Shown here piece by piece: positions 1 to 7,421 of a DNA stretch of 8,132 bases. Source of the stretch: Steroidobacteraceae bacterium (GTDB lineage Bacteria > Pseudomonadota > Gammaproteobacteria > Steroidobacterales > Steroidobacteraceae). The stretch spans positions 1 through 8,132 of the forward strand of contig JALRHE010000394.1 of NCBI GenBank assembly GCA_023253235.1, written 5' to 3'. The first letter of the stretch is position 1. Each line of letters opens with the position of its first letter. The notes beneath the pieces are model-generated. The model made no database searches. It was not told the origin of the DNA and was given only the letters and a program-made list of their open reading frames with translations. The translations under genes were made by a program, and so were the position numbers.

Positions 1-166
1 ACTTTCGACCCGCCTCAGCCAAGCGGGGGTTGAGTTTGTGATCGAGCCGGGCATCCGTTTTGCGGGTGAGGTGGGTGAGCAGGCAACCTTCTTTTTGTAC
101 GACCCATCGGGAAATGCACTCGAATTCAAGGCGTTCAAGGATCCGTCACGACTGTTCGCCAAGTGA
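1..166 (+). CDS. VOC-family (glyoxalase/dioxygenase superfamily) protein, 3' part
   Basis: This is the C-terminal 54 residues of a protein whose start lies before the window. The reading frame begins at base 2 and ends with TGA at 164-166. The visible part reads as the last beta-alpha-beta-beta-beta module of a vicinal oxygen chelate protein: a helix ending in QAGVEFVIEP, then strands with FFLYDPSGNALEFKAF. The DPSGN turn followed by LEFK is the usual VOC C-terminal signature, and the Glu of LEF (residue 41 of the fragment) sits where the last metal ligand normally lies. VOC proteins use a divalent metal for isomerisation, dioxygenation or thiol transfer, and the substrate cannot be told from this fragment. 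The stop overlaps the GTG of the alpha/beta hydrolase, so the two are probably co-translated. I am confident of the fold and not of the reaction. Confidence 0.82.
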   Translation, partial: LSTRLSQAGVEFVIEPGIRFAGEVGEQATFFLYDPSGNALEFKAFKDPSRLFAK

Positions 167-1023
167 TCGAGCCCGCCATTCGTGATCACCGTATCGGCGT
201 CGCCGATGGGTTGACGCTGCACTGCCGGGATTACTGGAGTGAATCATCGCGTCTGCCGGTGCTTTGTCTTCCGGGGCTCACCCGCAATGGGCGCGATTTT
301 CACGAACTGGCTTCACACTTATCGGCAGAGCGTCGAGTTCTTGCGCTGGATTTCCGAGGTCGCGGACGATCGGATCACGATCCCGACTGGCATCGGTACC
401 GTCTCGATGTGTACGTCGACGATGTCCTCGCAGTGCTTGATGCATTGCAGATTCCTCGCGTCATCATCATCGGTACGTCGCTAGGTGGTCTGGTTGGTAT
501 GTTTTTGGGTGTTCAGAGCCCAGGGCGATTAGGCGGGCTCGTTCTTAATGACATCGGCCCAGAGCTCGACCCGCGAGGCATGACTCGCATCGCGAGCTCA
601 GTAGGGCAGTCGGGACCCGTCGATAATTGGGAACAGGCTGAACACGCAGTAAAAGAGGCACATGCCGCCGTCATGCCGGATTTCACTGCGGCGGATTGGG
701 CCCTCTTTGCGAGACAGGTTTATCGCGAGCGCGCGGATGGATTGATCGCTCGTGATATGGATCCGCAGATCGGCAAGGCGTTACGAGAAGCTACGACGCC
801 GATGCCGGATCTCTGGCAAGCATTCCGATCCTTGCGGCAGCTACCGATTTTGACACTTCGTGGCGAGCTGTCGGATCTGCTGACGGAGACGACGGTATCG
901 CACATGCAGCAGTGCCACCCGTCGATGACTGCCGTTCTCGTTCCCAACCGAGGTCATGCACCGACGCTCAATGAGCCTGTGAGTCGTACGGCGATAGATC
1001 GCTTTTTGGAGACCCTACCGTGA
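163..1023 (+). CDS. alpha/beta-hydrolase fold protein (esterase/lactonase-like)
   Basis: A 286-residue single-domain alpha/beta hydrolase, a normal length for the family. Visible landmarks in order are the oxyanion-hole strand LPGLTRNGRDF (residues 36-46), the DFRGRGRSD segment (63-71), the nucleophile elbow GTSLGG with Ser106, an LNDIGPEL segment (128-135), a helical cap around 150-220, Asp238 in GELSDLL as the probable acid, and His265 in NRGHAPTL. The Ser-Asp-His triad is therefore complete. There is no signal peptide, so it should be cytoplasmic. Related enzymes hydrolyse esters, enol-lactones or C-C bonds, and nothing here fixes the substrate. The GTG start at 163 overlaps the preceding TGA, and I see no good Shine-Dalgarno, which favours translational coupling to the VOC gene. 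Its own TGA overlaps the GTG start of the putP-like gene. Confidence 0.9.
   Translation: MIEPAIRDHRIGVADGLTLHCRDYWSESSRLPVLCLPGLTRNGRDFHELASHLSAERRVLALDFRGRGRSDHDPDWHRYRLDVYVDDVLAVLDALQIPRVIIIGTSLGGLVGMFLGVQSPGRLGGLVLNDIGPELDPRGMTRIASSVGQSGPVDNWEQAEHAVKEAHAAVMPDFTAADWALFARQVYRERADGLIARDMDPQIGKALREATTPMPDLWQAFRSLRQLPILTLRGELSDLLTETTVSHMQQCHPSMTAVLVPNRGHAPTLNEPVSRTAIDRFLETLP
1008..1011 (+). promoter_or_regulatory. Shine-Dalgarno for the putP-like gene
   Basis: GGAG lies 8 bases before the GTG at 1020, inside the last codons of the hydrolase gene. It supports the GTG at 1020 over the in-frame ATG at 1032 (residue 5). It is the only clear ribosome binding site among the plus-strand overlaps. Confidence 0.65.
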
Positions 1024-2468
1024 CGGATTCCATGGTGACGATACTGACCATGACGCTTTATATGGGCGTTTGTCTTCTGCTCGGCGGTATCGCGTGGCGT
1101 CGCACGCGCAGTCTCGATGATTTCATCCTCGGTGGTCGTAGTCTCGGCAGTTGGGTAACGGCCTTGAGCGCACAGGCCACCGATATGAGTGGCTGGTTGT
1201 TGATGGGCTTGCCGGGGCTCGCGTACGCATCGGGATTCGACTCGGTATGGTTGCTACTCGGGCTGTTGGTGGGAACTTGGCTGAATTGGCGATTTATTGC
1301 CGCGCCGTTGCGCGATGCGACAGAGCGCTTTGGCAATGCGCTGACCTTGCCTGACTATCTCGAATACCGATTCGATGATCGCGGTCACAGCTTACGGGCA
1401 TTGTCGGCGATCGTGATTCTGCTGTTCTTCATCTTTTATACGAGTTCCGGATTTGTCGCTGCAGGCCGACTGTTCGAAGCACTGTTCGATATTCCTTACG
1501 TTGAGGCCATGTTGTGGGGAACGGCGGCGATGCTGGCGTATACATTTCTCGGTGGCTTTCTTGCTGTCAGCTGGTCCGACGTATTGCAGGGTACGTTGAT
1601 GTTCTTCACGCTGGTTCTCGTGGCGATTTTGGGTGTTTCGATGGCCGGTGGCATCGACGCTACGTTCAGCCGACTCGAGTCTCTTGATGCGCAACTACTA
1701 GATCCCTTCGTGGCGGACGACGGTGCGACGCTTGGATGGATCGGAATTGCCTCGCTACTGGCTTGGGGTCTCGGTTATTTCGGGCAACCCCACATCCTTG
1801 CGCGCTTCATGGCTGCTCGTTCTGCTCAGCACATTACCGTGGCGAGACGCGTGGCGATGGGTTGGGTCGTGACCGTACTCGTTGCAGCCGTGGTCGTAGG
1901 TCTCAGCGCACGTCTTGTCTTGCCAACCGAACTGAGTGGTCCCGATACCGAGAAAGCTTTTATCGTGATGTCGACGACGTTTTTGCCGCCCGTCTTCGCT
2001 GGACTATGTCTCGCTGGCGTGATGGCCGCCATCATGAGTACCGCGTCTGCGCAGCTATTGGTGGCATCGTCGGCTCTGGCTAACGACCTCTACCGCAGCT
2101 TGTGGCGTCGTGACGCCTCGCGGGCTGAGCTGCTTTGGGTTGGGCGGGGTGCCGTTTTGTTGATTGCGTCACTCGCCATGTGGCTTGCCCGAAATCCGGA
2201 TAACACGGTTTTGTCTTTGGTTGCTTGGGCTTGGGCCGGCTTCGGAGCGGCATTCGGGCCGGTCGTGATCTTGTCGCTGTACTGGAGATCCATGACACGG
2301 GCCGGCGCGTTGGCTGGTATCGTCGTCGGCGGCATGACGGTCGTGCTTTGGAAGCAAGTGGCACCGCTCGGCGGCATCTTTGAACTCTATGAACTGGTGC
2401 CAGGATTTCTCCTCTCGACAGCAGCAATCATGTTGACGAGCCGGATGACGGGTAACCGAAGCTCATGA
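1020..2468 (+). CDS. putP: PutP-type sodium/proline symporter
   Basis: A 482-residue inner-membrane protein of the sodium:solute symporter (SSS) family, with many hydrophobic segments consistent with the LeuT-fold 13-helix topology. Several stretches closely match PutP: LGGRSLGSWV (residues 38-47), TDMSGWLLMGLPG (54-66), WGLGYFGQPHILARFMA (249-265), MAAIMSTASAQLLVASSA (335-352) and FGPVVILSLYWRSMTRAGAL (412-431). Residues known in E. coli PutP to bind or couple sodium are present at the same numbers: Arg40, Asp55, Ser57, Ser340 and Thr341. Tyr140 and the Trp249, Tyr253, Pro257 set correspond to residues implicated in proline binding. Expected role: sodium-driven proline uptake for nutrition or osmoprotection. 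It has a GTG start with GGAG upstream and overlaps both neighbours by 4 bases. No putA or proline regulator is visible nearby, so a related substrate is possible. Confidence 0.9.
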   Translation: MTDSMVTILTMTLYMGVCLLLGGIAWRRTRSLDDFILGGRSLGSWVTALSAQATDMSGWLLMGLPGLAYASGFDSVWLLLGLLVGTWLNWRFIAAPLRDATERFGNALTLPDYLEYRFDDRGHSLRALSAIVILLFFIFYTSSGFVAAGRLFEALFDIPYVEAMLWGTAAMLAYTFLGGFLAVSWSDVLQGTLMFFTLVLVAILGVSMAGGIDATFSRLESLDAQLLDPFVADDGATLGWIGIASLLAWGLGYFGQPHILARFMAARSAQHITVARRVAMGWVVTVLVAAVVVGLSARLVLPTELSGPDTEKAFIVMSTTFLPPVFAGLCLAGVMAAIMSTASAQLLVASSALANDLYRSLWRRDASRAELLWVGRGAVLLIASLAMWLARNPDNTVLSLVAWAWAGFGAAFGPVVILSLYWRSMTRAGALAGIVVGGMTVVLWKQVAPLGGIFELYELVPGFLLSTAAIMLTSRMTGNRSS

Positions 2469-3763
2469 ATGACGTGTTACCCGCGCAACGTCTCGGCCCT
2501 GTGAGTCTCGCGCCGGGCTACAGCGCATGGAACGCGAGATCGTATCTGCTGGCCGCCATGATCACTGTCGGCATGCTGGCGTTCATCAGCTTCATACAGC
2601 CCTATTTGCTCAATGCCAATTTGAAGGTGCCGAGCGATGAGCAGGGACGGGTGCTCGGTCTACTCGGGTTCAGCAACGAGTTGTTGTCGCTGCTCTTGGT
2701 TGCACCTTTCGGAGCGTTGTCCGACAAGATCGGCCGTCGACCGGTGTACACCTTAGGATTCCTGTGGCTTGCCGTCGGATTTTTTCTTTATCCATTAGCC
2801 AGAACCGTACCGCAGCTGTTGGCATGTTCGCTTTTTTTCGCAGTTGGCGTCGCAGCCGTCGGTTGCATGATGGCAACGGTCCTCGCAGATACGCCGAGGG
2901 AAGAGTCCCGTGGGTTGTTCGTTGGCATCACCGGATTCTGTCAGGGTCTTGGGGCTACCTTGGCCGTACTGGTGCTCGGCAAGTTTCCGCAACGCCTCGC
3001 AGCGGATGGAATGGACGCGATCACGGCCGGACAAATCACGCTGGGCTTGGCGTCTGCGCTGTGCGTACTGTCCGCGCTTGTCTGTTGGAGCGGGCTGCGG
3101 CGTGGCACGCCTAGCGAAATCGGTGAGCGTGAGCCGCTTGCGCAGTTGCTGCGTGCGGGTTTGGCGGCAGCACGATCGAATCCGCGGATCTGGTTCGCCT
3201 ACCTGCTGCAGTTTGTTTCTTTTGCAGATCGAATTGTGATCGGCACGTTCTTCAGTGCACGGCTGCAGCAAACGGCTATTGCCAACGGACAGACGGTCGG
3301 TGAGGCCGTCTCCGCAGCAACGCGACCGTTTGTCATCGCCAATGTATCGGCACTGATCTTCGCCGTGTTCTTCGGATTATTACTCGATCGGTTGAACCGG
3401 ATCGCTGCAGGCGTCATCGCCATGCTGATTGCTGGCGCCGGCTATATGGCCGGTGGGTTTGTGGGAGACCCGTCGAGCGACTGGATCGTTCCTGTTGCCA
3501 TCATGCTGGGCATGGGCCAGATCTGCGCCATCATTGCGAGTCAGACCGTGCTGGGCCAGGAAGCACCTCGCGATGTACGCGGCGCCGTCTTTGGCCTCGC
3601 TGGCATATTTGCCTCTTTCGGAATCCTGTTCACGACGGCCTTCGGCGGTTGGTTGTACGACTTGGTCGATCGGAGTGCGCCGTTTTTCTTGATCGGAACG
3701 GTTAATCTAGGCGTGATGATTTTCGGTTTGATACTGCTACGTCAGAGCACCAATCGATCATGA
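2465..3763 (+). CDS. MFS transporter (12 predicted membrane helices)
   Basis: A 432-residue major facilitator superfamily carrier of normal length. About twelve hydrophobic segments can be drawn by eye, roughly 26-47, 68-85, 97-113, 117-140, 152-170, 188-210, then 241-260, 288-306, 313-333, 340-362, 372-395 and 405-425. A hydrophilic loop (211-240) separates the two halves. The hallmark motif A appears between helices 2 and 3 as GALSDKIGRRPV (83-94), and a weaker copy, GLLLDRLNR (304-312), occupies the equivalent place in the second half, as expected for the MFS internal duplication. The first 20 residues are a soluble N-terminal tail. The substrate and direction are unknown; motif A is common in proton-driven exporters. 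The ATG at 2465 overlaps the putP stop as ATGA with no strong Shine-Dalgarno. Its stop overlaps the ATP-grasp start in the same way. Confidence 0.88.
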   Translation: MNDVLPAQRLGPVSLAPGYSAWNARSYLLAAMITVGMLAFISFIQPYLLNANLKVPSDEQGRVLGLLGFSNELLSLLLVAPFGALSDKIGRRPVYTLGFLWLAVGFFLYPLARTVPQLLACSLFFAVGVAAVGCMMATVLADTPREESRGLFVGITGFCQGLGATLAVLVLGKFPQRLAADGMDAITAGQITLGLASALCVLSALVCWSGLRRGTPSEIGEREPLAQLLRAGLAAARSNPRIWFAYLLQFVSFADRIVIGTFFSARLQQTAIANGQTVGEAVSAATRPFVIANVSALIFAVFFGLLLDRLNRIAAGVIAMLIAGAGYMAGGFVGDPSSDWIVPVAIMLGMGQICAIIASQTVLGQEAPRDVRGAVFGLAGIFASFGILFTTAFGGWLYDLVDRSAPFFLIGTVNLGVMIFGLILLRQSTNRS

Positions 3764-4617
3764 TGTCACTCAAGATAGCGACGTGTCGGCCTCTGCCGGA
3801 GCCCGACGTCGACGAGCTTCTCTTGCTCGACGCTTTGCGTGAGGTGGGAGTCGATGCTCGCATGACACCCTGGCGCGAAGATATCGATTCCGCCGACGCG
3901 ACACCGACGATCATTCGCTCGACTTGGGACTACATTCATCACGTCGAAGAATTTCTGCGCTGGGCTGAGGCAGCATCTGCGCGCGCGCCGCTCTGGAATC
4001 CGATTGATGTCATTCGACGCAACGTCCACAAGAGTTATTTGCTCGATCTGCAGCTGCGCGGCATCCCGGTAACGCCGACGATTTTGGCGCGTCGCGGTGA
4101 TCTGCAGGAACTGGCGGAAATCGTGGCAGCGTCGGCTTGGACGGATGTTGTCATCAAACCCGCCGTCGGAGCGGGCTCCTTCGAGACACATCGATTGCGC
4201 GTAGATGAGCCGCGTAGCAGTGCGGTTTTCTCGAAGCTATGTAAAGAGCGTGACGTTCTGATTCAGCCATATCTGCCTTCGGTGGAGGGGCACGGCGAGC
4301 GGGCGCTGGTATGGATCGATGGTGAGTTCACCCATGCGGTACGTAAATCACCCCGATTCGCCGACGGTGCCGAAAGCGTTTCCGAAGCGCTGCCGATCTC
4401 GAGCACCGAGCTTGCGCTCGGCCACGCCGCGTTGCGCGATATTGCCGATCGGCTGTTATATGCACGCGTCGATGTTGCGCCGGGACTCGATGGTATGCCG
4501 GTGTTGATGGAGCTCGAACTCATCGAGCCATCGTTGTTTCTGTTACAGAATCCGCGCGCTCTGCAACGTTTGGCAGAGGGCATTCGCCGTCGACTGCATT
4601 CCACCGTGCAGCGCTAG
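3760..4617 (+). CDS. ATP-grasp domain protein, DcsG/RimK-like
   Basis: A 285-residue soluble protein with the layout of a compact ATP-grasp ligase. An N-terminal alpha/beta domain (about 1-80) contains IIRSTWDY (51-58). The central nucleotide-binding part has Lys91 in RRNVHKSYLLD and Lys133 in DVVIKPAVGAGS (129-140), the two lysines expected to contact ATP. The C-terminal grasp domain has the VEGHGERALVWIDGEF stretch (175-190), ARVDVAP (235-241, Asp238) and MELELIEPSLFL (250-261), with Glu251 and Glu253 as probable magnesium ligands. Proteins with this ending resemble DcsG of D-cycloserine biosynthesis (about 300 residues) and RimK-like ligases. ATP-grasp enzymes activate a carboxylate as an acyl phosphate, then usually join it to an amine. 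The actual substrates are unknown. The ATG at 3760 overlaps the MFS stop; a second ATG follows at once. It is the last gene of the arm. Confidence 0.85.
   Translation: MMSLKIATCRPLPEPDVDELLLLDALREVGVDARMTPWREDIDSADATPTIIRSTWDYIHHVEEFLRWAEAASARAPLWNPIDVIRRNVHKSYLLDLQLRGIPVTPTILARRGDLQELAEIVAASAWTDVVIKPAVGAGSFETHRLRVDEPRSSAVFSKLCKERDVLIQPYLPSVEGHGERALVWIDGEFTHAVRKSPRFADGAESVSEALPISSTELALGHAALRDIADRLLYARVDVAPGLDGMPVLMELELIEPSLFLLQNPRALQRLAEGIRRRLHSTVQR
4614..4617. other. CTAG palindrome shared by two convergent stop codons
   Basis: The plus-strand ATP-grasp gene stops with TAG at 4615-4617. The minus-strand VOC gene stops with TAG read from 4616 to 4614. The two genes thus end inside the same CTAG and overlap by four bases. 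No intergenic DNA and no stem-loop with a T-run that could act as an intrinsic terminator is visible here. Confidence 0.93.
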
Positions 4618-5279
4618 ATCACGACTAGTCGAGCACCTTCCGGAGATTCGAAGACAGTACGCTCGGCAGCACCCGCGCGCTGGAACACCAGTGCAGGCTT
4701 GTCGAGCCATGATTCATCGTGAATGCCGATCGTCAGTCCCGCCGCATCGAGCAAAGCAGCGGGCCATACGCGCGAATCGACTGACGGCATGGCGAGCGGC
4801 GTTGCACCGAGCGCGCGCCAAAACCCCGCTGAGATTTCGGGGGCTGCTGACGGAAGACTGAATCCGGCGAATCGCCCGAGAGTACGACTGCTGCCGTGTG
4901 GGTCGACCGCATCGGCGCGATGGGTTGTTCTCTCAAGCAATGTGACCATGTGTCCTGCTGGATCGCGAAAGCCGAACTCCTTGAACTGGCCCGGCTCGGT
5001 TTTGGCGAAAGCGATCACGGCTCCGGCATCTCGATACGACTCCAGTGCGCCCATGATGTCTTGATGCACACAGGTGATCGAGGGTGACGGGAAGCGGTAC
5101 TCGTGCAAGCCAACGACAAGACTCCCGAGGCTTACGACCGCGTAGGGATGCGGCCAAATCGGCTCCACCTGACTCGCGGCGAACCCCATCAATTCGTAAA
5201 ACTGCAGCGATTCGGCGAGGTTGTCCGTTGAAACACTGATCTCGTGAAACCGCCCGAGCGTTAACCCGTCTTGATTCAT
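4614..5279 (-). CDS. two-module VOC-family protein (glyoxalase-like)
   Basis: A 221-residue soluble protein made of two vicinal oxygen chelate modules. The first (about 8-118) opens with GRFHEISVSTDNLAESLQFYELMGF, given here only in outline at residues 9-33. It continues with VVGLHEY (55-61) and closes with FRDPAGHMVTLLERT (104-118). His12, His59 or Glu60, and Glu116 are plausible metal ligands. The second module (about 135-221) repeats the plan in shortened form: GRFAGFSL (135-142), AGFWRALGA (151-159), TIGIHDE (183-189) and FESPEGARLVVI (210-221). It lacks the opening His, so it probably keeps at most part of a metal site. The reaction is not identifiable; VOC members include lyases, dioxygenases and antibiotic-binding proteins. 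Its ATG overlaps the oligopeptidase B stop as ATGA, with only a weak Shine-Dalgarno, so it is likely coupled to it. Confidence 0.85.
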   Translation of the reverse strand: MNQDGLTLGRFHEISVSTDNLAESLQFYELMGFAASQVEPIWPHPYAVVSLGSLVVGLHEYRFPSPSITCVHQDIMGALESYRDAGAVIAFAKTEPGQFKEFGFRDPAGHMVTLLERTTHRADAVDPHGSSRTLGRFAGFSLPSAAPEISAGFWRALGATPLAMPSVDSRVWPAALLDAAGLTIGIHDESWLDKPALVFQRAGAAERTVFESPEGARLVVI

Positions 5280-7411
5280 GGTTTCGACAGGCCTGCTTGC
5301 CAGAGAATGAACGCGTACTCCTCGGCGATTTCGCGATAGCGCTCGAATCGACCCGACTTACCGCCGTGCCCTGCTTCCATATTGGTACGCAGAAGTAGGG
5401 GGTTTTGGTCAGTCTTGGTCACGCGTAACTTCGCAACCCATTTGGTGGGCTCCCAATACTGAACCTGACTATCCCACAGACCACTGGTGACGAGCATGGC
5501 TGGATAATCTTTGGCCTCGACTTGATCGTAGGGCGAGTAGGAGAGCATGTAGTCATGCGCCTCCTTAGAGGCTGCTGGGTTACCCCACTCGTCAAACTCG
5601 TTGGTGGTGAGCGGAATGCTCTCGTCGAGCATAGTCGTCACAACATCGACGAACGGCACGTGCGCTACCAAGGCCTTGTAGTCGGAGGGTGCCATGTTCG
5701 CGACGGCACCCATCAACAGGCCCCCCGCGCTACCGCCCATACCGAATACTCGCTTGGGGTCGGCTACCTTGTTGGCAACCAAATAGCGCGTGACATCGAT
5801 GAAGTCGGTAAATGTATTTTTCTTTTTCTGCAGCTTGCCGTCTTCGTACCAGTACCGCCCCATTTCCTGGCCACCACGGATATGCGCGATCGCATAGACG
5901 AAGCCGCGATCGACGAGAGACAGAATGGTGGATCGGAAGGTCGGATCGGTCGAGGAGCCGTAGGACCCATAAGCAGATTGGTAGAGAGGCGCGGTTCCAT
6001 CGAGTGACGTACCGCGCCGATAAAGCAACGTGACAGGAATCTTCGCGCCATCACGAGCCGTTGCCCACCGATACTCGGCTACGTAGTTGGCGCTGTCGAA
6101 TCCGCCGAGCACGGGCTCACGCTTGAGCTCCTTCTTGTTGCCGGTGGTGACGTCGTAGTCGTAGGTGGTGGCTGGCGTGGTCGGTGAGGTGTAGACGTAA
6201 CGCAGCAACGAGGTATTCGATTCCGTATTGTTACCCAAGTACATGGTGTACGCGGGATCCGCAGCATCCATCAAGTAAGACTTGCCGGTGCTCCAAGAGT
6301 GAACGCGCAAGTTTTGTAGACCACCTGAACGTTCGGAGACTGCCAAGAAACCATCGAAAGCCTCGAAGCTGTCGATGAACGCATCGCCCCGATGAGCAAT
6401 CACGTCGCGCCAACTGCTGCGGTCCGCGACTTTTGCGATCGGCACTTCGACTATGCGGAAGTTTTTGGCCTGCCAGTTCGTTCGGATGATGAATCGATCA
6501 CCGATATCTTCGAGCTGATACTCATGATCACGCTCGCGGGGCAAAGCAACTTTGAACGACAGTGTCGCATCGTTGGCATCGGCATACTGGTACTCCGACG
6601 AAACGGTGCTTTGCGAAACGATGAATAGGAACCGATCCGTCTTCGACTTGCCGATCCCCATGTAGAAACTGTCGTCTTCCTGCTGGTAGACGAGTTGATC
6701 GGACGCCATTTCCGTTCCGCGTCGATGCTTGTAGACGGCATTGCCGAGTAGCGTCTGTGGGTCCTTACGGATGTAGAGCAAGGTGGCGTTGTCATTGGCC
6801 CAAGCGAGATTCGCTTCGACATTGGTCAAGACATCCGGCAAAAATTCGCCCGATTGCAGATCCTTGATTCGCACTTCGTATTGTCGGCGTCCGACGAAGT
6901 CTTCCGCGATGGCGGCCCATCGCCCATCAACGCTGACTTCCAGTTCTGCCAACTGATAGAACTCCCGGCCCGTCGCCCGCTCATTGCCATCGACGATGAT
7001 TTCTTCAGTCGCATCGAGCGAGCCCTTCTTGCGGGCATAGATCGGATATTGCTTGCCGGTTTCGTAGCGAGAGTAATACCAGTACCCATTGCGTCGCTGC
7101 GGAACGGACGAGTCGTCCTGTTTCAAGCGACCGATGATCTCATCGTAGATTTTCTGCTCGACTTCTCGATGCGGCGCCATAACGGCGGCAAGGTAGTCGT
7201 TCTCGGCTTTGAGATATGCCAGCATCTCTGGGTTCTGGCGTTCGTCGTCACGCAGCCAATACCAAGGATCCTGCCGTTCGCCGAAAGGCGATTTGACCGT
7301 ATGGGGCTTTTGCGCAGCACGCGGCGTAGACATTTTTTCGCTTGCCATCGTTGTCATGGAGGTCAACATCAGAGTGAGGGCGATGACGCCCAGTCGAGCA
7401 GCTTGGAACAT
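5276..7411 (-). CDS. ptrB: oligopeptidase B (S9 family serine peptidase), predicted exported
   Basis: A 711-residue prolyl-oligopeptidase-family (S9A) serine peptidase. After the N-terminus comes the family's DPWYWLRDD (48-56), a beta-propeller region (about 100-440), then the alpha/beta-hydrolase catalytic domain. That domain holds AHIRGGQEMGRYWYEDGK (509-526), GMGGSAGG with Ser561, LDESIPLTTNEFDEWGNP (595-612), GLWDSQVQYWEP with Asp647 (644-655), and AGHGGKSGR with His682 (680-688). These are typical of oligopeptidase B, which cleaves short peptides after Arg or Lys. The start at 7411 has GAGGAG ten bases upstream. The first 23 residues look like a signal peptide: Arg6, a hydrophobic core around 7-19, and cleavage after TMA at 23. 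The mature form, about 688 residues, matches the 686-residue cytoplasmic E. coli enzyme. An in-frame Met at 27 could give a cytosolic form. The same frame is open far upstream, but that stretch is an MFS shadow. Confidence 0.94.
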   Translation of the reverse strand: MFQAARLGVIALTLMLTSMTTMASEKMSTPRAAQKPHTVKSPFGERQDPWYWLRDDERQNPEMLAYLKAENDYLAAVMAPHREVEQKIYDEIIGRLKQDDSSVPQRRNGYWYYSRYETGKQYPIYARKKGSLDATEEIIVDGNERATGREFYQLAELEVSVDGRWAAIAEDFVGRRQYEVRIKDLQSGEFLPDVLTNVEANLAWANDNATLLYIRKDPQTLLGNAVYKHRRGTEMASDQLVYQQEDDSFYMGIGKSKTDRFLFIVSQSTVSSEYQYADANDATLSFKVALPRERDHEYQLEDIGDRFIIRTNWQAKNFRIVEVPIAKVADRSSWRDVIAHRGDAFIDSFEAFDGFLAVSERSGGLQNLRVHSWSTGKSYLMDAADPAYTMYLGNNTESNTSLLRYVYTSPTTPATTYDYDVTTGNKKELKREPVLGGFDSANYVAEYRWATARDGAKIPVTLLYRRGTSLDGTAPLYQSAYGSYGSSTDPTFRSTILSLVDRGFVYAIAHIRGGQEMGRYWYEDGKLQKKKNTFTDFIDVTRYLVANKVADPKRVFGMGGSAGGLLMGAVANMAPSDYKALVAHVPFVDVVTTMLDESIPLTTNEFDEWGNPAASKEAHDYMLSYSPYDQVEAKDYPAMLVTSGLWDSQVQYWEPTKWVAKLRVTKTDQNPLLLRTNMEAGHGGKSGRFERYREIAEEYAFILWQAGLSKP

Positions 7412-7421
7412 GTCACGGCAT

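Noticed and set aside
138..162. A possible ribosome binding site (AAGG) before the hydrolase GTG.
   Set aside because: It is more than 20 bases from the start codon; coupling through the GTGA overlap is the better explanation.
2795..3271. A 158-codon minus-strand open frame inside the MFS gene.
   Set aside because: It is rich in Arg, Gln and Cys with no family features, and the plus-strand membrane protein fully explains the region.
4677..4694. A 7-base-pair inverted repeat (GCGCTGG / CCAGTGC, with one G-U pair) with an AACA loop, near the convergent gene ends.
   Set aside because: It lies within the VOC coding sequence, has no following T-run on either strand, and is short enough to occur by chance.
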